A stretch of DNA of 64,000 nucleotides, taken from positions 2,046,001 through 2,110,000 of the forward strand of contig NZ_CP192738.1 in NCBI RefSeq assembly GCF_050749805.1, read 5' to 3'. The position numbers were made by a program, and so were the translations under genes. Shown piece by piece: positions 8,433 to 16,683 of the stretch (positions are counted from its first letter, which is position 1; every line of letters starts with the position of its first letter). The notes under the pieces were generated by a model. It was not told the DNA's origin. It ran no database searches and was given only the letters and a program-made list of their open reading frames with translations. The stretch is from Hahella sp018986435 (GTDB lineage: Bacteria; Pseudomonadota; Gammaproteobacteria; Pseudomonadales; Oleiphilaceae).

Positions 8433-8822
8433 CATTGGCGGAACGATCAAACAGGAACCGGCTGGTTCCCGACTTACCTGCAAAAACAGAACCTTCAGTC
8501 AATATAGGACGCCAAAACCTGATTTTCCACGAGACAACATTAACAAGGAGCTTAATGCGCGACCTATCACGCCAGCCATGTGGCGGGCGTCAACCGACAG
8601 GGGCGACGAGTACAACGAAAAAATCTCCGGCGCGGTATCATGTATGGCGTTTTTATTGCTTCGGTAATTACTATAAGCCATTGATAAAAATGCTTAAATT
8701 TCCCGCTTGGCATAGTCCTGGCCAGTAAGCCTAGGGTATAAGGCTTGTTGAAACTTAAATTTATGTAAGAGAACCTATGCGCATTTTGCTTAAGAGCCCC
8801 AAGCCCGCCGCGCCAATGCTGG

Positions 8823-8894
8823 ATTTTCTAATGTTTCACTTGTTAATAGACACCATGTCGTCACTTTTTTACGCGAAATGAAACATTAGAAAAT
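8823..8894. promoter_or_regulatory. Paired inverted 16-bp motif, copy A
   Basis: ATTTTCTAATGTTTCA (8823-8838) and its exact complement TGAAACATTAGAAAAT (8879-8894) are separated by 40 bp, ending 82 bp before the GT2 start. A near-identical arrangement occurs at 21669-21738 before the export operon. The spacing suggests two protein-binding sites on the same face of the helix about five turns apart (inference), i.e. a looping or cooperative operator. Confidence 0.6.
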
Positions 8895-8976
8895 TATCGT
8901 TAATGCACTTAAAGTGTGCCCCATTCGACAAAACTGCATTCCGGTAAAGCATGAATTACGGAAACGAGAGAGCTGC

Positions 8977-9909
8977 ATGAGTAAGGAAATATCCGCCGCT
9001 GATATCAGCGTTATTATTCCCATCTACAACAGAGCCGATAAGCTGAGAGAAGCTCTTAACTGCATTTACAAGCAAACCGTCCTGCCCGGAGAAATTGTGG
9101 TGGTGGATGACGGTTCGAAAGATGACCCGGAAGCGGTCGTAAAAGAATTCAATGATCCGCGCATCAAGTTCAAGCGTCAGGAGAACGGCGGTCCCGGCGC
9201 AGCGAGAAATGCCGCGATGGCGATGGCGACCGGCCGTATTCTGGCGTTTCTGGATTCCGACGACGATTGGCTGCCGGCTAAGCTGGAGATGCAGATCGCC
9301 AAGTGGAACGAATTGGTGCGGGAAGGCAAAGATTGCGTGATGCTGGATACCTTTACGTCATCGTCATGTAACGGTGTGGTGAAGTGGCATAGAAAGCTCG
9401 TGAAGACGGGCCCCAGCTTTGAGGGCCTGATTCTGGAGAACACCATTAACGGCACCTCCAGCGTGATTTGTGAAAAAGACCCTGTGCTGCAGGTCGGTGG
9501 ATTTCCCGAGACTTATCGTTTTGCGGAAGACCGGTTTGTCTGGCTGGCGCTGGCGCGTGCGGGCGGCTGTTATACCGTCCCGGAAATTCTGGTGATCAAA
9601 AACCACGAAGGCGACAACCTCACTGACGATATGGAGAAAAACCTGCAGCACAAGCTAGAGTTTATTCGTCATGTGGAGCGTGAATTCCAGCTGCCCAAGA
9701 AAGAAGTCGCCAAGATGAAACTATGGATGTTCGCTGACTTTTTAATGGCGTATCGCCGTCGCGGCAACTATGTGAAGTCGGCGGAAATGGGTGGCAAGAT
9801 GTGGGCATGTGGAGATCTGCACCTTCTAGCTTCGCACCCTAAGGCACTGGCGGCCATGGCTCTGGTGATGGGGCGTCAGAAACTGCTGGCGATCACAGGC
9901 AAAAGTTAA
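8977..9909 (+). CDS. Family 2 glycosyltransferase
   Basis: 310 residues starting MSKEISAADISVIIPIYNRA. The ATG at 8977 is preceded by GAGAG about 7 nt away and is preferred to the ATG at 8914, whose extra residues look unrelated. The GT-A fold is plain: VIIPIYNRADKLREALN (nucleotide-binding start), VVVDDGSKDD, and the metal-binding LAFLDSDDDW (about residue 90). It transfers a sugar from a nucleotide donor to the growing lipid-linked repeat on the cytoplasmic face. Donor and acceptor cannot be read. It stands alone on the plus strand, facing the flippase gene, with a strong bidirectional terminator between. Its promoter region has the paired inverted motif shared with the export operon. Confidence 0.9.
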   Translation: MSKEISAADISVIIPIYNRADKLREALNCIYKQTVLPGEIVVVDDGSKDDPEAVVKEFNDPRIKFKRQENGGPGAARNAAMAMATGRILAFLDSDDDWLPAKLEMQIAKWNELVREGKDCVMLDTFTSSSCNGVVKWHRKLVKTGPSFEGLILENTINGTSSVICEKDPVLQVGGFPETYRFAEDRFVWLALARAGGCYTVPEILVIKNHEGDNLTDDMEKNLQHKLEFIRHVEREFQLPKKEVAKMKLWMFADFLMAYRRRGNYVKSAEMGGKMWACGDLHLLASHPKALAAMALVMGRQKLLAITGKS

Positions 9910-9947
9910 GCGCCGACTCGCTACTCAGGACGACTCAAGACCCAAAT

Positions 9948-9984
9948 AAAAAGCCGTTCCGGATTGTCCCGGAACGGCTTTTTT
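9948..9984. terminator. Bidirectional rho-independent terminator
   Basis: A 10-bp GC-rich stem GCCGTTCCGG/CCGGAACGGC with A5 before and T6 after. It serves both the plus-strand GT2 gene and the minus-strand operon ending at 10005. Confidence 0.9.
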
Positions 9985-10004
9985 GTATCCCTTGAGCGTG
10001 ATCG

Positions 10005-11426
10005 TTAAGACTTCATCAGGAAGGCTTTCAGATCGGAGACCCAGGTTTTGTGCAACAGCGTATACATGGTCAGATAGGTCATCATGCCGATGGCGATAAT
10101 GGTGGCCGACAATAACGCTGGATGCAGTGTGGAGTAATAGGTGACGAAAGCGTAGACGGCGCCGACCATACAGGTGGCGGCGACGATGCTTTTGTACACT
10201 GTCCGCAGCCACTCGCTGGGCTCGATATGCAGCGCCTTCTTCAATCCAATTACTTTTGCCGGCGAGGCGATCAGTGTATGCACGATAAAGGCGCAAGCTC
10301 CTGCGAGGGCGCCCATTTCCGCACCCATAACTGCCGTAAAGACCAGGGCGGAACCGGCGGCGATCAACTCAGACGGTAGCGTCAGTTTGTTCTTGGCGAC
10401 CGCCGTCAGTGCTGTGGGAACATAGATCAGCGTGTTGCCCACCGCCGCCACCAGCGCCAGAATCTGAATCAGCGGCGCAGCCGGACGCCACTCTTCACCG
10501 AACAATGTGGGAATCAGGTACGGCGCCACCAGGGCCAGTCCTACGAACATCGGCAATACGATGAAGCAGGTGGTGAGAGTGGTGAAGCAGAACATTTTCT
10601 GCAAATTGGGCAGATCATGCTGATTTCTGGAGAACGCCGGGAGGGCGTAGCTGAGCAAGCCGCCATAAATGGCGCTGCGAGGCATGTCTATCATTCTGCG
10701 GGCGAGACCGTATACGCCTACCGCCGCAGAACCGGCGGTGAGGCCCAGAATAATCGCGATGCCTCGGTTCATGGCGTCCCAGCTGGCGCCTCGCAACGCC
10801 AGCGGCCAGCCGACGGACAACAGCTCTCCAAACACGGACATGCGGAACTGGGAGCCAATATGCAGCTCACTTGTACGCATCATGATCACCAAGCTTACCA
10901 GGGCCATAATGACGCTCTGGACGATAATGGCGAAGCTACCGTATCCGGTCCAGGCAAGAGTCAGGCCCACTGCGGCGCCAATGAGCTTTCCGCCCATGGT
11001 GCGTTTCGCCAGAGACTTGAACTTGCCCTTGCGGCGCAGGTCCGCGACATAGATATGGCCGGTGGTCAGCAGGGGAATGTGCAGCACGGAGATGAACATC
11101 AGCCATTGGAAGCGTACGTCGTCGCTGGCGAACAGACTCCCGATCATGACGGCCGTGGCGGTGACCAGACTCACCACTAATCCGCCCCAGAAGGCGGAGT
11201 CAAAGTGAGCGGCCTGAACATCGTTCTGCCGCACCAACGGGTCTTCCAGAAAAGCCACATAAATAACGCCGATGCCTTGTCCAATGGAAAGGGCGAACAG
11301 CGCCAGACCCAGCTCACCGGGTCCCAGCAGCTTGGCGTAGATGAAGAAAGTGAAAACGGAAATGAGTACGATGCTGAATTTTTCAACGAAAACCCACATC
11401 AACTTCCATGCCCGATGGTTTAACAC
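10005..11426 (-). CDS. Wzx-like polysaccharide flippase (MOP superfamily)
   Basis: 473 residues, about 12-14 hydrophobic segments spread over the whole length, beginning MLNHRAWKLMWVFVEKFSIV and with the typical second-helix text YAKLLGPGELGLALFALSIG seen in the polysaccharide-transporter (PST) branch of the MOP exporters. It flips undecaprenyl-diphosphate-linked repeat units from the cytoplasmic to the periplasmic face of the inner membrane. It is the last gene of the long minus-strand operon, 37 bp after the pyruvyltransferase gene, and is followed by a strong terminator. Confidence 0.88.
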   Translation of the reverse strand: MLNHRAWKLMWVFVEKFSIVLISVFTFFIYAKLLGPGELGLALFALSIGQGIGVIYVAFLEDPLVRQNDVQAAHFDSAFWGGLVVSLVTATAVMIGSLFASDDVRFQWLMFISVLHIPLLTTGHIYVADLRRKGKFKSLAKRTMGGKLIGAAVGLTLAWTGYGSFAIIVQSVIMALVSLVIMMRTSELHIGSQFRMSVFGELLSVGWPLALRGASWDAMNRGIAIILGLTAGSAAVGVYGLARRMIDMPRSAIYGGLLSYALPAFSRNQHDLPNLQKMFCFTTLTTCFIVLPMFVGLALVAPYLIPTLFGEEWRPAAPLIQILALVAAVGNTLIYVPTALTAVAKNKLTLPSELIAAGSALVFTAVMGAEMGALAGACAFIVHTLIASPAKVIGLKKALHIEPSEWLRTVYKSIVAATCMVGAVYAFVTYYSTLHPALLSATIIAIGMMTYLTMYTLLHKTWVSDLKAFLMKS

Positions 11427-11463
11427 ACTATTGACTCCGTATTACAAACTGACGAAAACGCCA

Positions 11464-12408
11464 TTACACCAGCCAACAACGCACGTAGCGGTCGATTTTG
11501 TTGTAACAGTTATCCGATAAAAGCACCGGTCTGCCTAACAGCAGAGCCAGTATTGCACCATGCAGACGATCCGTATCGACCTGTCCATAACTCTGGTAAA
11601 AATTCACGGCCTTATTGATCAAGGCGTCGCTGAAGCGCACCCACAGCGGCGACGTGAACAGATTGACGTCGTGCTTACGCTCCAGTCCTGAAACGCGATT
11701 GAACAGACGAAACTTCTTCATATCCATAGAGGTGTACAAGGAGTTCCAGTCGAAAGCGTCCGCCGCGGCTGCGCTGGATACGGACTCGCAGTCCTTGCGG
11801 CGGAACATCAGCGTGCGTTCGGGCATTTGCTGCGGCCAGGTCCACTCGTCGATCAGCATGGTGGCCAGATCCGGAGCCATGAACAGCTGCTCCGGCTCCA
11901 ATGCCTGCGCCATGAAGTTAAAGGACTCCTGATCGCGCACATACATTTTGAGGTTCTTATGCTCGCGATACAGCGCGCAGTTTTGCAGGAACTTCTCAGG
12001 CTCATTGAAGTGCACGGACTGCGGCATGATGAGGATAGGGTTGTTGGGAAACTGTTTAATTACTTTTTCCCGCAACGCCTGGTGAATACTGTAAATGTCG
12101 CCAAAGTTGCCGCCGCCATGTAACAACAGCACTCGATCCTCTGGAATGCGCGTGCGGAAAAAGCGGTCGGCGTTGCTGGTGGAGAAGCTCATTTCCACCT
12201 GCGCGCCCAGTTCCTCCAGCAGCGTCAGCGTACCTTTGTAAATCAATAGGTCGCCCAGGTTCAGGTGCAACGGATAATCCAGATAGACAACTTTCTTGCC
12301 GCGCAGCTCCGAGCCGAAGGTTTCAAGTAACTGCGCTTTCAGTTCGCGCCAGCGCGCCCGGTTAGGTTGCAGTGAATTGATTCCGGTTGGCTCCATCATT
12401 TGTCCCAT
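11464..12408 (-). CDS. Polysaccharide pyruvyl transferase family protein
   Basis: 314 residues from the ATG at 12408, which overlaps the stop of the upstream gene as TAATG; the longer frame to 12672 only shadows that gene. Family hallmarks are LDYPLHLNLGDLLIYKGTL (about 45-63), the glycine-rich LLHGGGNFGDIYSIH, and DRLHGAILALLLGRPVLLSD near the end, all conserved in the CsaB/WcaK/EpsI pyruvyltransferase group. It adds a ketal-linked pyruvate from phosphoenolpyruvate to a sugar of the repeat unit, giving the polymer negative charge. Translational coupling to the GT2 gene suggests the two act on the same residue (inference). Confidence 0.88.
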   Translation of the reverse strand: MGQMMEPTGINSLQPNRARWRELKAQLLETFGSELRGKKVVYLDYPLHLNLGDLLIYKGTLTLLEELGAQVEMSFSTSNADRFFRTRIPEDRVLLLHGGGNFGDIYSIHQALREKVIKQFPNNPILIMPQSVHFNEPEKFLQNCALYREHKNLKMYVRDQESFNFMAQALEPEQLFMAPDLATMLIDEWTWPQQMPERTLMFRRKDCESVSSAAAADAFDWNSLYTSMDMKKFRLFNRVSGLERKHDVNLFTSPLWVRFSDALINKAVNFYQSYGQVDTDRLHGAILALLLGRPVLLSDNCYNKIDRYVRCWLV

Positions 12409-13394
12409 TATTTGCTCTCCGCTGCTTGCTGGCCCGGCGCCACGCCGGCCTTCTTGAACCGATGTCGAATACGACGCCATCTGGATACGCCCTGGTTCTG
12501 GGAACAGGAGGCGATATAGGCTTTGGACGCGGGCGTTGACGCGACGCCGGGAAGTTTCCAGGAGGCAATGGCCTGCGGCAGCATGCCTAACCCCTGCATG
12601 AAGCCGACGGTGGAGTCGAGGATCAGTCCGGCGCGTAAGCCTTTGTATAACGTAAGCAGTGTGCCCAGGCACAACGAGGCGAATGGTGTTCTGAATTTAA
12701 CGTCCATATAGAAACGGTTGCGCACATGGAAACGCCAGCGGGGTCCGTTCCAGTTGACCCGACGCTCCGCGGCGACCTTGTGACCGATCACCACTTCTGG
12801 CGAATAGCGGATTTTGTAGCCGCAGTTGATCAGCTTACGCGACAACTCCGCTTCTTCCTGCAGGAAAAACAGCGAGTCGTCGTAGCCGTTTACCTGATCG
12901 AACACGCTACGGCGAATCATGTGTCCCGCGCCAACGAAATGCGTGGTATAGAATGGTTTGTCGCCCCATTCGTGGGCGTTTTGGGTATAGCTCCAGCTGC
13001 TCAGGTCCTCGCAGCGGGTGCCAAAACGCAGAATGCGAAAGCCAATGGCGGCGAGATCTTTTTGTCGCTCCATGATTTCAACCGCATTGGCGATTTGGTG
13101 TTCGTCGGTGAACTCCGCGTCGTTGTCCAATGCGACGATATAGTCGCCGTTGCCCTGAAAGGCGGCCTGATTGCGTCCGCCTGGAACACCCAGATTGTTA
13201 ACGTTGCAAACGAGGTCCACGTTCGGATATTGGCGGCAGAATGCGCGCAATTGATTCAGGCTCTCTGTTTTTGAGCCCTGATCCACAACGATTACGCGTA
13301 GCTCCACGCCGGTTTGCGTCAGTGCGCTGGCGATCGCGGCTTTGGTGTCTTCCAGCCGGTCCCAGGATAGTATGGTTATGTCCACTGTCGTCAT
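12408..13394 (-). CDS. Family 2 glycosyltransferase
   Basis: 328 residues, GT-A fold: VDITILSWDRLEDTKAAI start, VIVVDQGSKTESLNQL, NLGVPGGRNQAA and the acidic DYIVALDNDAEFTD near residue 90 that replaces the DxD motif. The NLGVPGGRN stretch is like rhamnosyl- or galactofuranosyl-type GT2 enzymes, so a deoxysugar donor is possible but unproven. The C-terminal third is basic (RWRRIRHRFKK), fitting membrane contact. It overlaps the next gene by one base and follows the preceding GT2 gene by 130 bp. Confidence 0.88.
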   Translation of the reverse strand: MTTVDITILSWDRLEDTKAAIASALTQTGVELRVIVVDQGSKTESLNQLRAFCRQYPNVDLVCNVNNLGVPGGRNQAAFQGNGDYIVALDNDAEFTDEHQIANAVEIMERQKDLAAIGFRILRFGTRCEDLSSWSYTQNAHEWGDKPFYTTHFVGAGHMIRRSVFDQVNGYDDSLFFLQEEAELSRKLINCGYKIRYSPEVVIGHKVAAERRVNWNGPRWRFHVRNRFYMDVKFRTPFASLCLGTLLTLYKGLRAGLILDSTVGFMQGLGMLPQAIASWKLPGVASTPASKAYIASCSQNQGVSRWRRIRHRFKKAGVAPGQQAAESK

Positions 13395-13524
13395 AAGTCG
13401 CCCAGCTCCATGGTGTGAGGTTGTCTAAAATGTTCAAGCGGAACCGCCTTTTTGCAGGCATTCCGTATACCAGGTTTCTCTACGCTGATTTGCTTTTGTT
13501 GGCTTCGATGCGTCATGTTTACGC

Positions 13525-14556
13525 TCAACTCAGCTGCGCCGAACGTCGCGCGCGTTTCGTCGTTAGGCTCTGCAATGCAGTGATTCCAATACGCGCAGTC
13601 ATTTTCCAGTTGCGTTTACTGGTCAGCCCGGGCAGGCCGCTGTAAAAGGCCGAAGCGGCTTCCTTCCAGCGCTGCTCCCGCAATCTGTTGCGGCACAGAG
13701 ATAAGTAGTAGTTGGCGTATCTTTCTTTCAGGGGCTCCATTGGCACCCCTAACTTTCTGGCGGTGGCCAGATGTTTAAACAACACGTTGATGGTGTCGGT
13801 ATAGAATCGGTCGGATTTAACGCTGGTGATATTGTCGCCGTGATGCACGTAGGTATAGGCGATGCCTTTGGAGCAGCCAACCCGGCCTTGCTCAGAGATG
13901 GTCATCCACAGGTCGTTGTCTTCTGCGAACACCAGTTCGCTATCGAAGCCGCCGACTCGTTCCAGTAGCGATCTGCGCACCAGCACCGCTTGCGTGGCGG
14001 CGAAGCCCAGGCCGTACAGAGCTTGCAGGAAGGGGCGCTGACGATAAGTCCAGCCGTCTGGAAAGGTTTGCTCGACAGCTCCCGCGAGACGCTGGTTAAC
14101 GCTATAGGCTTTGAAGAACGACGAATGTTTCACAACCTCGTTCTCCATGACCTCGTAGTCGCTGATCACCAGATCCAGACTGACGCCCTGGGCTGCGCAC
14201 TGTTCCAGCAGTGCGATCTGACGCTCCAACTTGGTGGGCGTCCAGCGATCATCGGAGTCGAGAAACGCCACCCATTGCCCCCGCGCCAGTTTCAGGCCGC
14301 TGTTGCGAGCAAGGGAAGGGCGCCCGGAGTTTTCCTGCAGGTGGTAACGCACGCGCGTATCCTTCGAAAAGCCGTTGACGACTTCCGCTGAGCGGTCCGT
14401 AGAGCCATCGTCGACCACAATTAACTCAAAGTCGGCGAAGGTTTGCGTCAGCACGCTCTCTATCGCCTGAGCAACCGTTTTTTCCCGGTTGTAGACGGGC
14501 ATGATGACGGAGACCAGTGGCGCTTCTGCGGTCATGTCGGAGTTTGCTGTTGTCAC
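13525..14556 (-). CDS. Family 2 glycosyltransferase
   Basis: 343 residues with a canonical GT2 domain: VSVIMPVYNREKTVAQAIES, LIVVDDGSTDRSAEVV, GRPSLARNSGLKLARG and the metal site WVAFLDSDDRWTPTKLE (about 95-111). AEDNDLWMTI (about 215-225) is the expected acceptor-side ED motif. It adds a sugar to the lipid-linked repeat unit in the cytoplasm; specificity is not readable. It sits between a sulfotransferase gene (30 bp upstream) and the next GT2 gene in the operon. Confidence 0.9.
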   Translation of the reverse strand: MTTANSDMTAEAPLVSVIMPVYNREKTVAQAIESVLTQTFADFELIVVDDGSTDRSAEVVNGFSKDTRVRYHLQENSGRPSLARNSGLKLARGQWVAFLDSDDRWTPTKLERQIALLEQCAAQGVSLDLVISDYEVMENEVVKHSSFFKAYSVNQRLAGAVEQTFPDGWTYRQRPFLQALYGLGFAATQAVLVRRSLLERVGGFDSELVFAEDNDLWMTISEQGRVGCSKGIAYTYVHHGDNITSVKSDRFYTDTINVLFKHLATARKLGVPMEPLKERYANYYLSLCRNRLREQRWKEAASAFYSGLPGLTSKRNWKMTARIGITALQSLTTKRARRSAQLS

Positions 14557-14586
14557 GATAGTATTCCTGATTGCTGCCGTCGGCTC

Positions 14587-15261
14587 TTAAAACGTGTAGC
14601 CAAAATACTCGATCTCGTCCTTGTATATCCGACTTACCAGCTGCCTGGTTTCCTCGTCGTAATACTGCCGATAATCTTCGCCGTCGCCCTTGATTTTATG
14701 GGGCAGTTCAATGTGTTGAACGCCCATGCGCTGGCAGGCTTCTTTGAAATCCGCCTCCAGGTTTTCAAAGCGGCCGACGTAGTCGAGGGAGATGTCGCCG
14801 TTGTCATCCTTGAGCCAATAGGTTTGCGGACGCAGCATGCCTTTGCCGGCGAAAGCGTGCATGAAGTCTTTGAAAGACATGTCGCCTTCGATGCCAAAAG
14901 TGCGTTTGTGGGCTTCGTCGCGAATCACGTTTTTGTACATGGAGTACGCACGCGCCCAAGGATTTCGAACGAACGAAAACTTGAAGTAGTTTTTGTACTG
15001 CTCGTCGGAAACGGTGATTTTGTTTTTCGGGTTCATGTCGCTGCGGCGCTGATGTCTTACGCTGCGCGCCATATCCAGCAGGCGCGCTTTGGATGTCAAC
15101 GTGCGCAGGTTAAGTCGCGGTTTCGCCATCAGCCTGATTGATCTGTGATCCTGGCCATTGCGTCCCTGGTATCCGTCAAGATGTCCCAAAGCGCTTTCAA
15201 TGCTGGTGCCGGCGCATTTGGGGATATGGATAAAAATGCATTTGAATTCATGTGAGACCAT
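14587..15261 (-). CDS. Carbohydrate sulfotransferase (Sulfotransfer_2 type)
   Basis: 224 residues from the ATG at 15261, chosen because GGAG lies 6 nt upstream; the ATG at 15273 would put that site inside the coding region. CIFIHIPKCAGTSIESAL holds the 5-prime phosphosulfate loop for PAPS, and FKFSFVRNPWARAYSMYKN holds the 3-prime phosphate loop with its conserved Arg and Ser. This is the pattern of the Golgi-like carbohydrate sulfotransferases and their bacterial relatives. It probably moves sulfate from PAPS to a sugar of the repeat unit in the cytoplasm. A sulfated bacterial exopolysaccharide fits a marine host. Confidence 0.88.
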   Translation of the reverse strand: MVSHEFKCIFIHIPKCAGTSIESALGHLDGYQGRNGQDHRSIRLMAKPRLNLRTLTSKARLLDMARSVRHQRRSDMNPKNKITVSDEQYKNYFKFSFVRNPWARAYSMYKNVIRDEAHKRTFGIEGDMSFKDFMHAFAGKGMLRPQTYWLKDDNGDISLDYVGRFENLEADFKEACQRMGVQHIELPHKIKGDGEDYRQYYDEETRQLVSRIYKDEIEYFGYTF

Positions 15262-15331
15262 GACTAACTCCATTCTGGCGTCAAATCAAAAACGCGACTG
15301 CGCAAGCCTGCGCAGCTATGGATGACGCGAC

Positions 15332-16642
15332 TCATGCGCGCGCCTCCGCTGGGTCCGGCTGCACTTCGTACAGCGGAGTGGGCGAGAGTTCTCGCGAAAG
15401 CCCGTACTTGCCCGCCACGATGACAATGATCGAGAACATGAACATGTCGAAGCTCACGTGGTTCGGGATGATGAAACCGATATAGTTGACCGCCGCCTGA
15501 ATCAGCAGCATGCTCGCCATTAATGCGAATACGGATGACTCAGGATGGAAGGTAAAGGCGCGGGCGATGCGCCAGAAAGACATCATGAAGGTAGCGATCA
15601 AAATGATTAGTCCGACGTAACCGCCGTTGAGGCGCGTCTCGACGTAACCGCTGTGGGCGTTGCCGATGAAGCCCCAGACTTTGACGAACGATTCGACATA
15701 GACGCTGGCCCAGAATGCGCCGTAGCCGTAGCCAAAGGTGGGGCGGTCATCCAGACTTGGTCCCAATAGCTCCCAGATGATGGTGCGGTTGGTCAGCGAC
15801 GGGTCGCGTCCCAGGGACAGCAGAATCAGTTCATAGAAATAGTTTGCCAGTACGGCGCCGATCAACAGACCCACCGTCACCACGATGAGGCGATTGAAAG
15901 TCTTTTGAGAATTGCCGATCACCCGGCTGCCGTTGAAGATAGTGGTCAGGCCCATGCCGCCAAACACCATGGCCAGCGCGGTGGCGGAATTACTCAGAAT
16001 AATCGCCACCACCAGGCCGCCGATGAGGACTCTATCCTGCCGGCTTTCATACATGCGCAAGCCATAGAACGTCATGAGCGCATACACGTAACAGCGGGCG
16101 CCTGCGTTTTTGTCGCCGAAAATGCCCAGCAGCGCGCCTTCCCGCAGACCGCCCTGAATAAAGCCGTTCTGGGGAGATATCACTGCGTATATCAACCCGG
16201 CGATGGCGGCGCACCCCAGAATTCTTGCAATGAGGCTGAGCAGGTATTCCGGCGTGTATTCTTGCAACAGCGCCAGCGCTGCGACAAAGACGATCATAAG
16301 ACTGATGATACGCCGCACCGACACGCTGGGCTCGACCGACCACAGAATGGACAGCACGATATAGCCGAGCAATATCAGCCAGTAAATATGTCGCGACACA
16401 AAGGTGCCCAGGGAGCGGTCGCGCAGATGCAGCACGAAATAACCGCCTATGCCCAGTATGCTGAGCCCCACTAACTGGCGCACCATGTTGCCGCTAGCGG
16501 ACTCCGCGATCATTTCCGCGCCGCCGTGGCCGCTTCTGCCGCCTCCGGACACTAATCCGGTCAGGAACGACATAAAGCCGGAGTAATAGAACATGACCAA
16601 GCCGAGAAAAAAATCTCTTAACTGATTGCGCGTAATCGTCAC
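15332..16642 (-). CDS. Wzy-like polysaccharide polymerase / O-antigen-ligase family
   Basis: 436 residues with about 10-11 membrane segments and a large periplasmic loop in the second half. RRIISLMIVFVAALALL, FGDKNAGARCYVYALMTFYG and the loop motif RPTFGYGYGAFW are as in the Wzy_C/ExoQ group of polymerases. It would join flipped repeat units en bloc on the periplasmic face. The gene sits in mid-operon, 41 bp after the GT4 gene and 70 bp before the sulfotransferase gene. Confidence 0.87.
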   Translation of the reverse strand: MTITRNQLRDFFLGLVMFYYSGFMSFLTGLVSGGGRSGHGGAEMIAESASGNMVRQLVGLSILGIGGYFVLHLRDRSLGTFVSRHIYWLILLGYIVLSILWSVEPSVSVRRIISLMIVFVAALALLQEYTPEYLLSLIARILGCAAIAGLIYAVISPQNGFIQGGLREGALLGIFGDKNAGARCYVYALMTFYGLRMYESRQDRVLIGGLVVAIILSNSATALAMVFGGMGLTTIFNGSRVIGNSQKTFNRLIVVTVGLLIGAVLANYFYELILLSLGRDPSLTNRTIIWELLGPSLDDRPTFGYGYGAFWASVYVESFVKVWGFIGNAHSGYVETRLNGGYVGLIILIATFMMSFWRIARAFTFHPESSVFALMASMLLIQAAVNYIGFIIPNHVSFDMFMFSIIVIVAGKYGLSRELSPTPLYEVQPDPAEARA

Positions 16643-16683
16643 AAGATACGCCCGTTTTCGCAGTTAACCGATGACATCCGAAT

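Larger units (their letters stand above)
8344..8976. other. Divergent regulatory region between beta-helix and GT2 genes
   Basis: 633 bp without a supported gene. It holds leader hairpins on the minus side (8409-8432, 8454-8469) and the paired 16-bp inverted motif at 8823-8894. A loose sigma-54-like element, TGGCATAGTCCTGGCC, lies at 8708-8723 on the plus strand; its GG and GC are correctly spaced but other positions deviate. Promoters for both flanking genes must lie here. Confidence 0.45.

Noticed and set aside
8344..8520. Possible cyclic-di-GMP riboswitch in the leader of the beta-helix gene
   Set aside because: The conserved GEMM sequence elements and tetraloop-receptor pairing are absent; only simple hairpins are seen.
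8708..8723. Sigma-54-like element TGGCATAGTCCTGGCC before the GT2 gene
   Set aside because: GG and GC are spaced correctly but several other consensus positions fail, and it lies 250 bp from the start codon; too weak to call.
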